Below, one piece after another: positions 45,772 through 54,242 of a stretch of DNA of 64,000 bases. The stretch comes from SG8-30 sp963710135. GTDB taxonomy: Bacteria; Pseudomonadota; Gammaproteobacteria; Steroidobacterales; Steroidobacteraceae. The notes beneath the pieces were generated by a model. It saw only the letters and a program-made list of their open reading frames with translations. It had not been told where the DNA came from and made no database searches. Made by a program: the position numbers and the translations under genes. Each line of letters begins with the position of its first letter. The first letter of the stretch is position 1. The stretch lies in contig CAVPYY010000003.1 of the NCBI GenBank assembly GCA_963710135.1, forward strand, positions 806,001 to 870,000. Reading direction: 5' to 3'.

Positions 45772-46536
45772 TCACTGCGCGGTCCAGCCGCCGTCGATGG
45801 CGAGCGTCTGGCCGGTCACGTTGCGCGCCGCATCGCTCATGAAGTACCCGGCCGCGGCGACGATCTCCTCGATGGCGACGAACGACTTCTTGGGCATGGG
45901 CTTCAGCATGATCTCGCGGATGACTGCTTCTTCCGGCAGGCCGTGCTGCGCGGCCTGCGCGGCGATCTGCCGCTCGACCAGCGGCGTGCGCACGTAGGCC
46001 GGGCAGATGGTGTTTACGGTGATGTCGGTGTCGGCCGTTTCCAGCGCCAGGGTGCGCGACAGCCCCACCAGCCCGTGTTTGGCGGCGACATAGGCGCTCT
46101 TGTAGGGCGAGGCGACCAGCGAGTGGATCGAGCCGATGTTGACGATGCGCCCGAAGCCGCGCGAGCGCATGCCCGGCAGCACGGCACGCATCATGTTGGC
46201 GGCGCCCACCAGCATGACGGTGACCAGCAGGTGCCAGCGCTCGGCGGGGAAGTCCTCCAGACGCGCGACGTGCTGCAGGCCGGCGTTGTTGATGAGCACG
46301 TCGACGGGGCCCGTGGTCGGCTCGTTCAGCAGTGCGGTGGCCGCGGCAGCGTCGGTGACGTCGAGCGACGCGGCAACGGCCTGGGCGCCTGTCGCGACCA
46401 GTCCGCGTGCGACTGCCGCGGCGGCCGCGCCGTCCAGGTCGGTGACGATGAGCCGGTGGCCCGCCGCCGCAAAACCGGCCGCGAGGCCCGCGCCGATACC
46501 ACTGCCGGCGCCCGTGATCAGGATACTTCGTGTCAT
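45772..46536 (-). CDS. bdhA: 3-hydroxybutyrate dehydrogenase
   Basis: 254-residue classical SDR. Cofactor site TGAGSGIGAGLAAGFAAAGH with VTDLDG, an Asp favouring NAD. NNAG in VLINNAGLQHVARLEDFP; the sequence LQHVAPxEDFP is typical of bacterial D-3-hydroxybutyrate dehydrogenases. Catalytic Ser-Tyr-Lys in GSIHSLVASPYKSAYVAAKH; C-terminal NVTGQTLAIDGGWTAQ. ATG at 46536 follows a GGGAG ribosome site; the frame continues upstream only through non-coding sequence. It oxidises D-3-hydroxybutyrate to acetoacetate. It diverges from the 3HB-oligomer hydrolase gene, and the shared promoter region holds the 16-bp element. Confidence 0.92.
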   Translation of the reverse strand: MTRSILITGAGSGIGAGLAAGFAAAGHRLIVTDLDGAAAAAVARGLVATGAQAVAASLDVTDAAAATALLNEPTTGPVDVLINNAGLQHVARLEDFPAERWHLLVTVMLVGAANMMRAVLPGMRSRGFGRIVNIGSIHSLVASPYKSAYVAAKHGLVGLSRTLALETADTDITVNTICPAYVRTPLVERQIAAQAAQHGLPEEAVIREIMLKPMPKKSFVAIEEIVAAAGYFMSDAARNVTGQTLAIDGGWTAQ

Positions 46537-46584
46537 CGCAACTCCCGTGCCACAAACTAACCGCTCGGCATTGCCAGGGCGTCC

Positions 46585-46600
46585 TACGTTAGTAGTATTC
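46585..46600 (+). promoter_or_regulatory. Shared 16-bp element, copy 1 (bdhA / oligomer hydrolase)
   Basis: TACGTTAGTAGTATTC lies in the 120-bp divergent region, ending 57 nt before the hydrolase start. It differs from copy 2 at 52839-52854 in one base. TAGTAT within it could act as a -10, with TTGCCA (46571-46576) as a -35 at 16 bp. Outside these two places no copy was noticed in the window. A binding site for a common regulator of the 3-hydroxybutyrate locus is the simplest reading. Confidence 0.6.
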
Positions 46601-46656
46601 GGGCAGACAGGTGCGACCGGTACAAGGCTGCCAGCAGGCGGCGCGGGAGAACAGCG

Positions 46657-48688
46657 GTGAGCAGAGACCTCGGAGCGGTGGTGGCGGCGGCGATTGCGGC
46701 GGCGGGGATCAGCCTCGACGCGGGCGCGGTGCCGGCCGAGATCGTCGGCGAGCCGATCCGGCGGGTGGCGGAGGGCCCGGGTGACGACCTGCTGAGCGCC
46801 GGGCTCGGTCTGGCGGGGATTCGCGGCGATGCCCCGGGTTTCGCCGACCCGCTCGCGCCGACGGCATCGGAGTTGCGACGACGGGCGGTCCATACCGCCT
46901 ACCGCGGGCTGGTCGACGTCACCGACGCCGGCGGCTTCGGGCGCCTGTTCGGTCCGCGCGGCGACCGGCGCATCGGCGGCGTCGAGTACCTGGCGGCGGT
47001 CCGCACGCCGGATGGCGCGGGCACGACGACGGTCATGCTGCAGATCCCGTCGCACTTCGATCCGCAGCAGCCATGCCTCGTCGTAGCCTCCTCATCGGGT
47101 TCCCGCGGCATCTACGGCGGGGTGCCGACCGCCGGCGAGTGGGGCCTCGAGCACGGTTGCGCGGTCGCCTACACCGACAAGGGCACCGGCGTCGGGTTCT
47201 TCGATCTCGACAGCGGCACCGGTTATCGCATCGACCTGCTGGCGACGCGCGACGCGGACGACCCGCTGCTGACGTTCCGGCCGGCGGACCCGGCAGCGGC
47301 CGCGGCCTTCGCCAAGGATCATCCGCATCGCGTCGCGGTCAAGCATGCGCATTCGCAGACGAATCCCGAGAAGGACTGGGGCCTGTACGTGCTGCAGGCG
47401 GCCAAGGCCGGCTTCGGCCTGCTGAACGCGGAGTTCCCGGGCGAGGATGGCGCGGCGCGCTTCACGCGCGAGAACACGCTGGTGATCGCTTCTGGCGTGT
47501 CGAACGGCGGCGGGGCGGTGCTGCGCGCCGTCGAGCAGGACGCGGAAGGGTTGCTGGACGCCGCGGTGGTGTCGGAACCCAATGCCTGGCCGGGGGCCGC
47601 GGCAGGGCTCGCGATCAGGCAGGGCGAACGCGCCGTTTACCAGGGTCCGGCGCTCTCGCTGTACGACTACAGCACCCTGCAGTACCTGCTGCAGCCGGCA
47701 GCGATCCTCGCGCCGGCGGATCCCGCATCGCCGCTGGTGGCCATCAATCCGGCCCAGCGGCCCTTGTGGGAGCAGTGGACCGCAGGCCTGGCCGCGGCCG
47801 CTCTGGTGGCGGGCGAGACCCAGGCGGCCCAGGCCGCGGATGCGCGGGCCAAGCTCGAGGCCGCGGGCCTGTTGCCGGAAGCGCTCGAGCTCGGCGCCAT
47901 GAACGTGCAGTTCGGGCTGTGGCCGGCCATCGTGACCGCCTATGCCAGCGCGCATGGACGCCTGCCGGTCGACACGACCGCCTGTGGCGTGAGCTTCGCG
48001 GCCACCGATGACGAGTTCAAGGCGCGCGCCCTGACTGCGGCGGAACTGGCGAAGCTCGCCGCAGACGGCTCCGGGGTGCCGCCGACCGGGGGCGTGCAGC
48101 TGGTCACCAATGTCGGCGGCGGGATCTTCGCGTCGCTCGGCAGCCTGGACGCCGCGTTGTGCTTCCGGTCCCTGGCGACGGGGGCGGCCCATGGCGGCAA
48201 GCCGGCTGCGGGGCAGGAGGCGCTCTCGAATCGCGTGCGGTCCGGCATCGAGGAAGTCCGCTTGAGCGCCAGCCTGCGCGGCAAGCCAGTGATGATGCTG
48301 CATGGCCGGCGCGACGCGCTCGTTCCCGGTGAACCACACCTCGCGCGCCTACTATGCCCGGCATCGCGCTCTCGGCGAGGACACCCTGCGCTACTACGAG
48401 GTCGAGCACGGCCAGCATTTCGATGCCTTCATTCCGCTGCTGCCCGGCTGGTCGACGGCACTCGTGCCGCTGCAGCCCAAGCTCGTCACCGCCACCGAGA
48501 TCATGTACCGCCATCTCACCGAGGGTGCGCCGCTGCCACCGAGCCAGGTGGTGCGGTCCACTCCGCGGCGCGTGACGGAGGACGGCGGCATCGAACCGCT
48601 CGAGTCCCGCCACCTCGGCGCGCTGGTGCTCGAGCCCGGCGGCGACGCCATCGTCGTGCGGGACGGGACTCTCTTCATTCCGGACTAG
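46657..48688 (+). CDS. D-(-)-3-hydroxybutyrate oligomer hydrolase (frameshifted)
   Basis: About 677 residues when repaired, of the 3HB-oligomer hydrolase family (PF10605), which cleaves 3-hydroxybutyrate dimers and oligomers to monomers. The serine hydrolase box is IASGVSNGGGAVLRAVEQDA (Ser282), preceded by CLVVASSSGSRGIYGGVPTA and HAHSQTNPEKDWGLYVLQAA, both family hallmarks. The frame shifts near 48325-48330 (TTCCCGGTGAACC, one extra G would explain it): VNHTSRAYYARHRALGEDTL and the His region YEVEHGQHFDAFIPLLPGW continue in another frame to a TAG at 48686-48688. No clear signal peptide, so probably intracellular. Confidence 0.9.
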
Positions 48689-48701
48689 CAGGAGCCAGCC
48701 A

Positions 48702-49394
48702 GTGATCGAGTTGCACACCGCCGCCACGCCGAACGGCCACAAGGTGTCGATCGCGCTCGAGGAGCTCGAGCTGCCTTACCGCGTTCACAAGATCGACCTG
48801 GCGGCGCTGCAGCAGAAGACGCCGGAGTTTCTCGACCTCAACCCGAACGGACGCATCCCGGTCATCGTCGACACGGAGGCGGACGACTTCGTGGTGTTCG
48901 AGTCCGGCGCGATCCTCGTCTACCTCGCCGAGAAGACCGGCCGGCTCATGCCCACCGAGGTGAAGGGCCGCTCGCGGGTCATGCAGTGGCTGATGTTCCA
49001 GATGGGGGGCATCGGGCCGATGATGGGACAGGCCAATGTCTTCTTCCGCTATTTCCCGGAGAAGATCCAGCCCGCCATCGATCGCTACCAGGGTGAGGTC
49101 CGGCGCCTGTTCGGCGTCCTCGACGGCCACCTGGCGAAGAACGAGTACCTCGCGGGGGACTACTCGATCGCCGATATCGCCAACTGGGCCTGGGTGCGAA
49201 CCGCGAAGTGGTCGGGCGTCGAGCTCGACGGCCTGCCGAATCTCATGCGCTGGGTGGAACAGCTCGCCGCGCGCCCCGCCTGCCAGCGCGGCATCGAAGT
49301 TCCACCGCGGCCGATCAAGGTGGAGGAGGGCGACGGCGCGAAGAAGTTCGCCGAGGAAGCGCGCAAGATGGTCGAGTTCGGCAGGAAGCCGTAG
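48702..49394 (+). CDS. Nu-class glutathione S-transferase (YfcG/Ure2-like)
   Basis: 230-residue GST. The thioredoxin-fold part has the Nu-class signature TPNGHKVSIALEELELPYRV, PNGRIPVIVDTEADDF and the gamma-glutamyl-binding FESGAILVYLAEKTGRLMPT. The helical C-terminal domain follows (residues about 90-205). YfcG-type enzymes use two glutathiones and act as disulphide reductases rather than classical transferases. A GTG start at 48702 lies 13 nt after the hydrolase stop, so the two are probably cotranscribed. Its tie to polyester use is unclear. Confidence 0.9.
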   Translation: MIELHTAATPNGHKVSIALEELELPYRVHKIDLAALQQKTPEFLDLNPNGRIPVIVDTEADDFVVFESGAILVYLAEKTGRLMPTEVKGRSRVMQWLMFQMGGIGPMMGQANVFFRYFPEKIQPAIDRYQGEVRRLFGVLDGHLAKNEYLAGDYSIADIANWAWVRTAKWSGVELDGLPNLMRWVEQLAARPACQRGIEVPPRPIKVEEGDGAKKFAEEARKMVEFGRKP

Positions 49395-49412
49395 CGCCGC
49401 GGGCAGCCGGGT

Positions 49413-50409
49413 TCAGCGGAGTCCGAGCGCCTCGATCATCTGCCGTACGCTCGACAGCTGCGCCGCATCCCGTGTCGCATAGTCCGGGCCCGTGTACCCC
49501 CACCAGTCCCAGCAACCCTGCGGATTCAGCGGCATGAACAGACTCTTCTTGACCTGCGGATAGAGCACGACGATGCCGGTTCGAAGCGGCCCAGCGGTTG
49601 TAGCCCGCGTCATTGACGAAAGCGCGGCCAACGAAGCCGGTGCCCTGGCGGCAGCCGTGAAAGGCGACGTGCAGCCGGCACTGTTCGCCACTTGCGCACG
49701 GGGCGGGGACGAAGGCATAGCCGATGGGTGCCAGCGACGACCTCGCCGCGGCGCTGGCGTAGCGCGCCTGGTCGAACGCGATCAGCTTTCCCCCGTTTGT
49801 CTTCGAGGGCTCGGCCAGCGGGCCGTACAGCTGCTGCAGCAGCGCGCCCGCGGCGTCGTAGTCGCAGTCGTTGATCCAGGGCTCGCTCGCGGTCGAGCAG
49901 GCGATGCCGGCGTCGAGCGTCGGGAAGCCATGCGCTGCCGGCACGTTCGTCTCGTAGCGAATCTGTTTCCTGTCCATGAAGGCGGCATAGAAGTCCGCCA
50001 GTGCGTCGGTGACCGGCCGGCCGACCGTCTCGTCCCGGCTGCCGTGGAACAGCCATACCCGGTCGCCGGCCAGGCCGGCGACGTCGTCGATCCGCTGCTC
50101 GCGCGCCGCAGTCCTTGCGGACGTGACCAGGGCCGCGGTGTCGGGCGCGCGATCGGCTGCCTTCAGGCACTCGCCGAGCGCCTTCGACAGCGTGTCCTGG
50201 GCGCAGAACCAGGGGCCGCCCGCGATGACGCCGGCGCCGGCGACTGACTTCGAGTACGCGACCTGGTACTGCACGGCCATGTAGCCGCCGGAGGAGATGC
50301 CCGAGACGGTCAGGCTGTCCGGCGCGATATTCAGGCGCGGCAGCGGATCGGCGGCCAGCGCGGGTGCCGCGACCGCCAGCGCCAGCGCGACCAGAAAGTA
50401 TCTGTGCAT
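49413..50409 (-). CDS. Secreted PHB depolymerase family esterase (frameshifted)
   Basis: About 332 residues when repaired, of the extracellular polyhydroxybutyrate depolymerase family. Signal peptide MHRYFLVALALAVAAPALAA; lipase box VSGISSGGYMAVQYQVAYSK; GDRVWLFHGSRDETVGRPVT; oxyanion-type HVAFHGCRQGTGFVG; and, after a break near 49577-49582 (GCCGGTTCGAAG, one extra base), GIVVLYPQVKKSLFMPLNPQ with GCWDWWGYTGPDYATRDAAQ. All are depolymerase hallmarks. No separate substrate-binding domain is attached, so it may prefer short or amorphous polymer. A GGAG ribosome site serves ATG 50412 or 50409. Confidence 0.88.
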
Positions 50410-50446
50410 CATTGATCTCCGCCAACGGCAGCGCCACATAGCATAC

Positions 50447-50478
50447 GGCCCCGGGAAGGCTACCGCCTCACCGGGGCC
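50447..50478 (-). terminator. Hairpin after the TonB receptor gene
   Basis: GGCCCCGG (50447-50454) and CCGGGGCC (50471-50478) form a perfect 8-bp stem with a 16-nt loop. It lies 24 nt beyond the receptor stop and 38 nt before the depolymerase start on the same strand. There is no T-tract, so termination strength is uncertain. Confidence 0.5.
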
Positions 50479-50501
50479 GCGAGCTCAGCCGTCCAGGTCC
50501 T

Positions 50502-52736
50502 TTAGAACCGGTACTCGAACGCGGCTGTGACCGTGAGCGGATTGCCGTAGAAGGCCAGCACCGAGTTGTCGGTCGCCGCACCCGGGAAGTTGTAGCCCGA
50601 GGTGATGTAGCGCTCGTCGCCGAGGTTGCGCCCGTACAGCCCCACGCGCCAGTGATCGTCGTCCGAGGTCCAGTTGACCGAGGCGTCGAACAGCCAGAAC
50701 GCTTCCTGGTCCAGCAGCGGGATGGCGAACTCGAATTGCTGGGTGTCGCCGCGATAGGCGGCCGAGCCGGTGAAGGCGAGCGTGCCGGAAGCGCTGCCGA
50801 GATTGAGCGGCAGGGCGTAGGTCAGGCTGGCGCTGCCGGTCCAGTCGGGCGTGTTCTGCACGTCGCGCTGATCGGAGACATCCACGCCTGCCAGTACGAA
50901 CTCGGTGTACTTGGCGTTGATGTAGCCGATGCCGACTGTGCCGGAGAGGCGTTCCGTGAACCGCGCCGCGCCCTCGATCTCGACGCCGTAGATCTCGGCG
51001 GCGCCGGCGTTGGTCACGGTGCCGACGAAAGACACCGGCGGGCCGGGCACGATCACCGAGCCCGGGATCTGCACGTCCGTGTAGTCCGCATAGAACACCG
51101 CCGTGTTCAGGGTCGCGCGGCCCTCGAGCAGCGACGTCTTCGCGCCCAGTTCGTAGGAATCGACGATCTCCGGCAGGAAGCCGTCGCGGACGTCGGCGTT
51201 GGCGTAGTTGCCGCGCGGATCGAAGCCGCCGCCCTTGAAGCCCTGGGAGTACGAGGCGTAGAGGTTGAGGTCTGCGTTCGGTTCCCAGGCGAGGATCACG
51301 CGCGGGGTGAACTTGCTGTCGGTGCGCGAGCCGTTGAACTCCGGCACGACCTCCTCGCCGCCGACGATCACCGGCACCGTGAGGCTGACCGCGGCGTTGT
51401 TGCCGAAGTAGGGCGAGTTCACGCCCAGGAACGTCTCGCGCACGATGCGCGAGGTGCGCTCGTCTTCCGTGTAGCGTCCGCCGACCGTCAGGCTCCACTG
51501 GTCGTTCAGGTCGAAGGTTGCCTCGCCGAAGATCGCCCAGGTCTTGGTGTCGACGTCGCCGAGCGTAAAGCTGGTGACGCTGGTGAAGACGACGTCGAAC
51601 GCGTTGAAGGCGTTGGCGTCGAGATAGTAGGCGCCGGCCACGACATTCAGACGGTCGGCGTCATAGATCAGCTGGAATTCCTGGCTGAACTGGTCGTTGT
51701 TGTAGACGACCGGCGCGTCGAAGGTCTGCGGCGCGGTCGAATCGAAGTCGATCGGCGACTTCGACTTGTCCTCACGGTACGCCGTGATCGACTGGAAGGA
51801 CCAGGTGTCGCCGGGCGCCCAGTCGATCTTCAGCTGGCCGCCGTTGGCCACGAAGCTGTTCTCCCGGATCGGGCCGAACGTGGTGATGCCGGCCGTGGTG
51901 TCGTAGTCGTCGGACAGCAGCGCCGGCTGGGCCGGCGAGATCGTCGGCAGCAGCCGGTAGCCCTGCCGGGGCGAAGAGCCCTCGTCGGTCCGGTCGCCGG
52001 ACAGCGTTACCAGCAGGTCGGCGGTCGGCTGCCATTCCGCCGAGATGCGCGCCGCGAGGACGTCCTTGTCGTAGTTCTCGTCGCCGGTCGTGAGGTTCTT
52101 GCCGAAGCCGTCCCGGGTCAGCTTGGCGATCGCCGCGCCGACGCGGAAGGTGTCGGACAGCGGCGTCGAGGCCGACACCGTGCCGTCGAGCTGCGAGTAG
52201 GTGCCGACCGCCAGCCGCGCGCGGAATGTCGGATCGTTGGGGTCGATCCGGCGCGTGACGTACTTGACCGCGCCGCCGATCGTGTTGCGGCCGTACAGGG
52301 TGCCCTGCGGTCCGCGCAGCACTTCGACGCGTTCGACGTCGTAGACGTCGAGAACGGCGCCTTGCGGGCGGTTCAGATACACGTCGTCGAGATAGATGCC
52401 GACACCCTGCTCGAAGCCGGCCACCGGATCCTGCTGGCCCACGCCGCGGATGAAGGCGGTGAGGGTCGAGTTGGTGGCGCGAGAGTTCTCCAGCGTCACG
52501 TTCGGGACGCTTTGGGAGATGGCCGTCAGGTCTTCCGCTCCAACCGCCTGCAGGGCGTCGCCGGAGAACGTGGACACCGCCACCGGCACGTCCTGCAGGT
52601 TTTCCTCGCGCTTGCGCGCGGTAACCACGATCTCCTCGATCATGACGGTGCCTTGCTGCGCCAGTGCAGGCACGGGCAACGCGGCCGCGATCGCCGCGGC
52701 CAGCAGCAGGTTCCTCGAAGCACGCTTCTCGTTCAT
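50502..52736 (-). CDS. TonB-dependent receptor of the PHB locus
   Basis: 744-residue outer-membrane active transporter. Signal peptide to about residue 26 (ending PVPALAQ); TonB-box-like IEEIVVTARKREENLQDVPV; plug domain with FIRGVGQQDPVAGFEQGVGI and VEVLRGPQGTLYGRNTIGGA; a 22-strand barrel to the C-terminal Phe (VTAAFEYRF). The family type is that of FecA-like/'vitamin B12-type' receptors abundant in Sphingomonadales and marine gammaproteobacteria for carbon substrates. It diverges from the GntP permease and shares with it a promoter region containing the 16-bp element, so its ligand may be a 3-hydroxybutyrate oligomer or a related acid (inference). Intact. Confidence 0.92.
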   Translation of the reverse strand: MNEKRASRNLLLAAAIAAALPVPALAQQGTVMIEEIVVTARKREENLQDVPVAVSTFSGDALQAVGAEDLTAISQSVPNVTLENSRATNSTLTAFIRGVGQQDPVAGFEQGVGIYLDDVYLNRPQGAVLDVYDVERVEVLRGPQGTLYGRNTIGGAVKYVTRRIDPNDPTFRARLAVGTYSQLDGTVSASTPLSDTFRVGAAIAKLTRDGFGKNLTTGDENYDKDVLAARISAEWQPTADLLVTLSGDRTDEGSSPRQGYRLLPTISPAQPALLSDDYDTTAGITTFGPIRENSFVANGGQLKIDWAPGDTWSFQSITAYREDKSKSPIDFDSTAPQTFDAPVVYNNDQFSQEFQLIYDADRLNVVAGAYYLDANAFNAFDVVFTSVTSFTLGDVDTKTWAIFGEATFDLNDQWSLTVGGRYTEDERTSRIVRETFLGVNSPYFGNNAAVSLTVPVIVGGEEVVPEFNGSRTDSKFTPRVILAWEPNADLNLYASYSQGFKGGGFDPRGNYANADVRDGFLPEIVDSYELGAKTSLLEGRATLNTAVFYADYTDVQIPGSVIVPGPPVSFVGTVTNAGAAEIYGVEIEGAARFTERLSGTVGIGYINAKYTEFVLAGVDVSDQRDVQNTPDWTGSASLTYALPLNLGSASGTLAFTGSAAYRGDTQQFEFAIPLLDQEAFWLFDASVNWTSDDDHWRVGLYGRNLGDERYITSGYNFPGAATDNSVLAFYGNPLTVTAAFEYRF

Positions 52737-52838
52737 GCAAACCCCCTTCAGAGATCGTTGCGTTTACGCCACGCTGGCGCCGCCGATGTGCCCGGCATGG
52801 CGCAGGACGTTACCCGCCGCGCCACGGCGCCACACTTG

Positions 52839-52854
52839 TACGTTAGTACTATTC
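52839..52854 (+). promoter_or_regulatory. Shared 16-bp element, copy 2 (TonB receptor / permease)
   Basis: TACGTTAGTACTATTC lies in the 184-bp divergent region, ending 67 nt before the permease start. It matches copy 1 at 46585-46600 in 15 of 16 positions and has the same orientation relative to the plus-strand gene. TACTAT inside it resembles a -10, but there is no -35, fitting an activator-dependent promoter. Confidence 0.6.
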
Positions 52855-52920
52855 ACGCGCATTGCCGGTCGGGGGAACACTGCCTCGCGCGGCAGACCGG
52901 TCGCGGCGCGGAGAAACAAC

Positions 52921-54229
52921 ATGCTGAGCATGATCGGGCTGCTCGCCGGCCTCGCCCTGCTGATCGTGCTCACCATGCGCGGCGTCGAGCTGCTTGATTG
53001 CGGCGCCGCTGTGCGCGCTGCTGGTGGCGCTGACCAGTGGCTTCGCGGTCTTCCCGCAGCTGGCCGCCGCGGATGCGCCGAGTTTCACGACCGCCTACAT
53101 GCAGGGCTTCGTCAGTTTCGTCACCGCCTGGTTCTTCATGTTCCTGCTCGGCTCGCTGTTCGGCAAGTTCATGGAGGCCAGCGGCGCCGCCGATGGCGTC
53201 GCGCGCTTCATCATCGGCCGTCTCGGCGCGCGGCACGCGGTGCTGGCGGTGGTGATCGCCTGCGCCGTGCTGACCTACGGCGGCGTGAGCGTCTTCGTCG
53301 TCGCGTTCTCGGTCTACCCGGTCGCCTTGTCGCTGTTCCGGGCGGCCGACCTGCCGCGGCGGTTCCTCCCGGGGACCATGGCGTTCGGCTCGGTCACCTT
53401 CACCATGACTTCGGCGGGCTCGCCCGAAATCCAGAACTGGATTCCGATCAAGTTCCTCGGCACTTCTCCCTGGGCCGGCTGGGAAGTGTCCATCCCGGTC
53501 GCGCTGGTGATGGCGACGCTGGGCTACCTGTGGCTGCGCCGCATGGTCGGCTCGGCGGTCGCGTCCGGCGAGCACTTCGAGGCGCGCGTCGACGATCCCG
53601 AGGCGCGCGAGCGCGACATGCCCTCGGCGGCTTCGGGCGTGCTGCCGCTGGTGGCCGTGCTGGTGCTGTCGTTCCTGCTGCACGACACGCTGAAGGAGTC
53701 GGCCCTGATCGTCGCTCTGGCGGGCGGCATCCTCACCAGCCTGGTCTTGCACCGCCGCTACTTCGGCAGTCTGCAGGAGCCCATCGCCATGGGCGCGCTC
53801 GGCGCGCTGATCGCGATCGCCAACACCGCCGCCGTGGTCGGTTTCGGCGGCGTCGCGAAGCTGACCCCGGCCTTCGCCCAGGCGGTGGACGTGATCACCC
53901 ACCTGCCTGGCAATCCGCTGATCGGCGCGGCGATCGCGGTCAGCGTGATCGCGGGGCTGGCCGGGTCTGCCTCCGGCGGCCAGGCGATTGCCCTGCCCAT
54001 CCTCGCGCCGCACTTCATCGCCGAGGGCGTGAGTCCGGACGCGCTGCACCGCATCGTGGCGATTTCCTCCGGCGGCCTCGATTCGCTGCCGCACAACGGC
54101 TATGTCGTGACCACCATCCGCTCCATCTGCAAGGAACAGTATGCGGCCGCCTATCCGGCCATGGCGGCGCTGACCGTGGTGATCCCGGTGCTCGGCGTGG
54201 CGCTGGCGGTGCTGCTCTTCAGCCTGTAG
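52921..54229 (+). CDS. GntP-family permease, probable 3-hydroxybutyrate transporter (frameshifted)
   Basis: About 436 residues when repaired, with about 12 membrane helices. ATG 52921 (MLSMIGLLAGLALLIVLTMR) follows a GGAG ribosome site by 7 nt. A frame shift near 52995 (CTGCTTGATTGCGG, an extra base) links to IAAPLCALLVALTSGFAVFP. GntP hallmarks: GSLFGKFMEASGAADGVARF, YGGVSVFVVAFSVYPVALSL, MTSAGSPEIQNWIPIKFLGT and GLAGSASGGQAIALPILAPH. The family includes gluconate transporters and D-beta-hydroxybutyrate permeases. The latter is preferred because bdhA, a hydrolase and a depolymerase are nearby and no gluconate genes are seen. Confidence 0.87.
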
Positions 54230-54242
54230 CCAGGAGGTCGGC

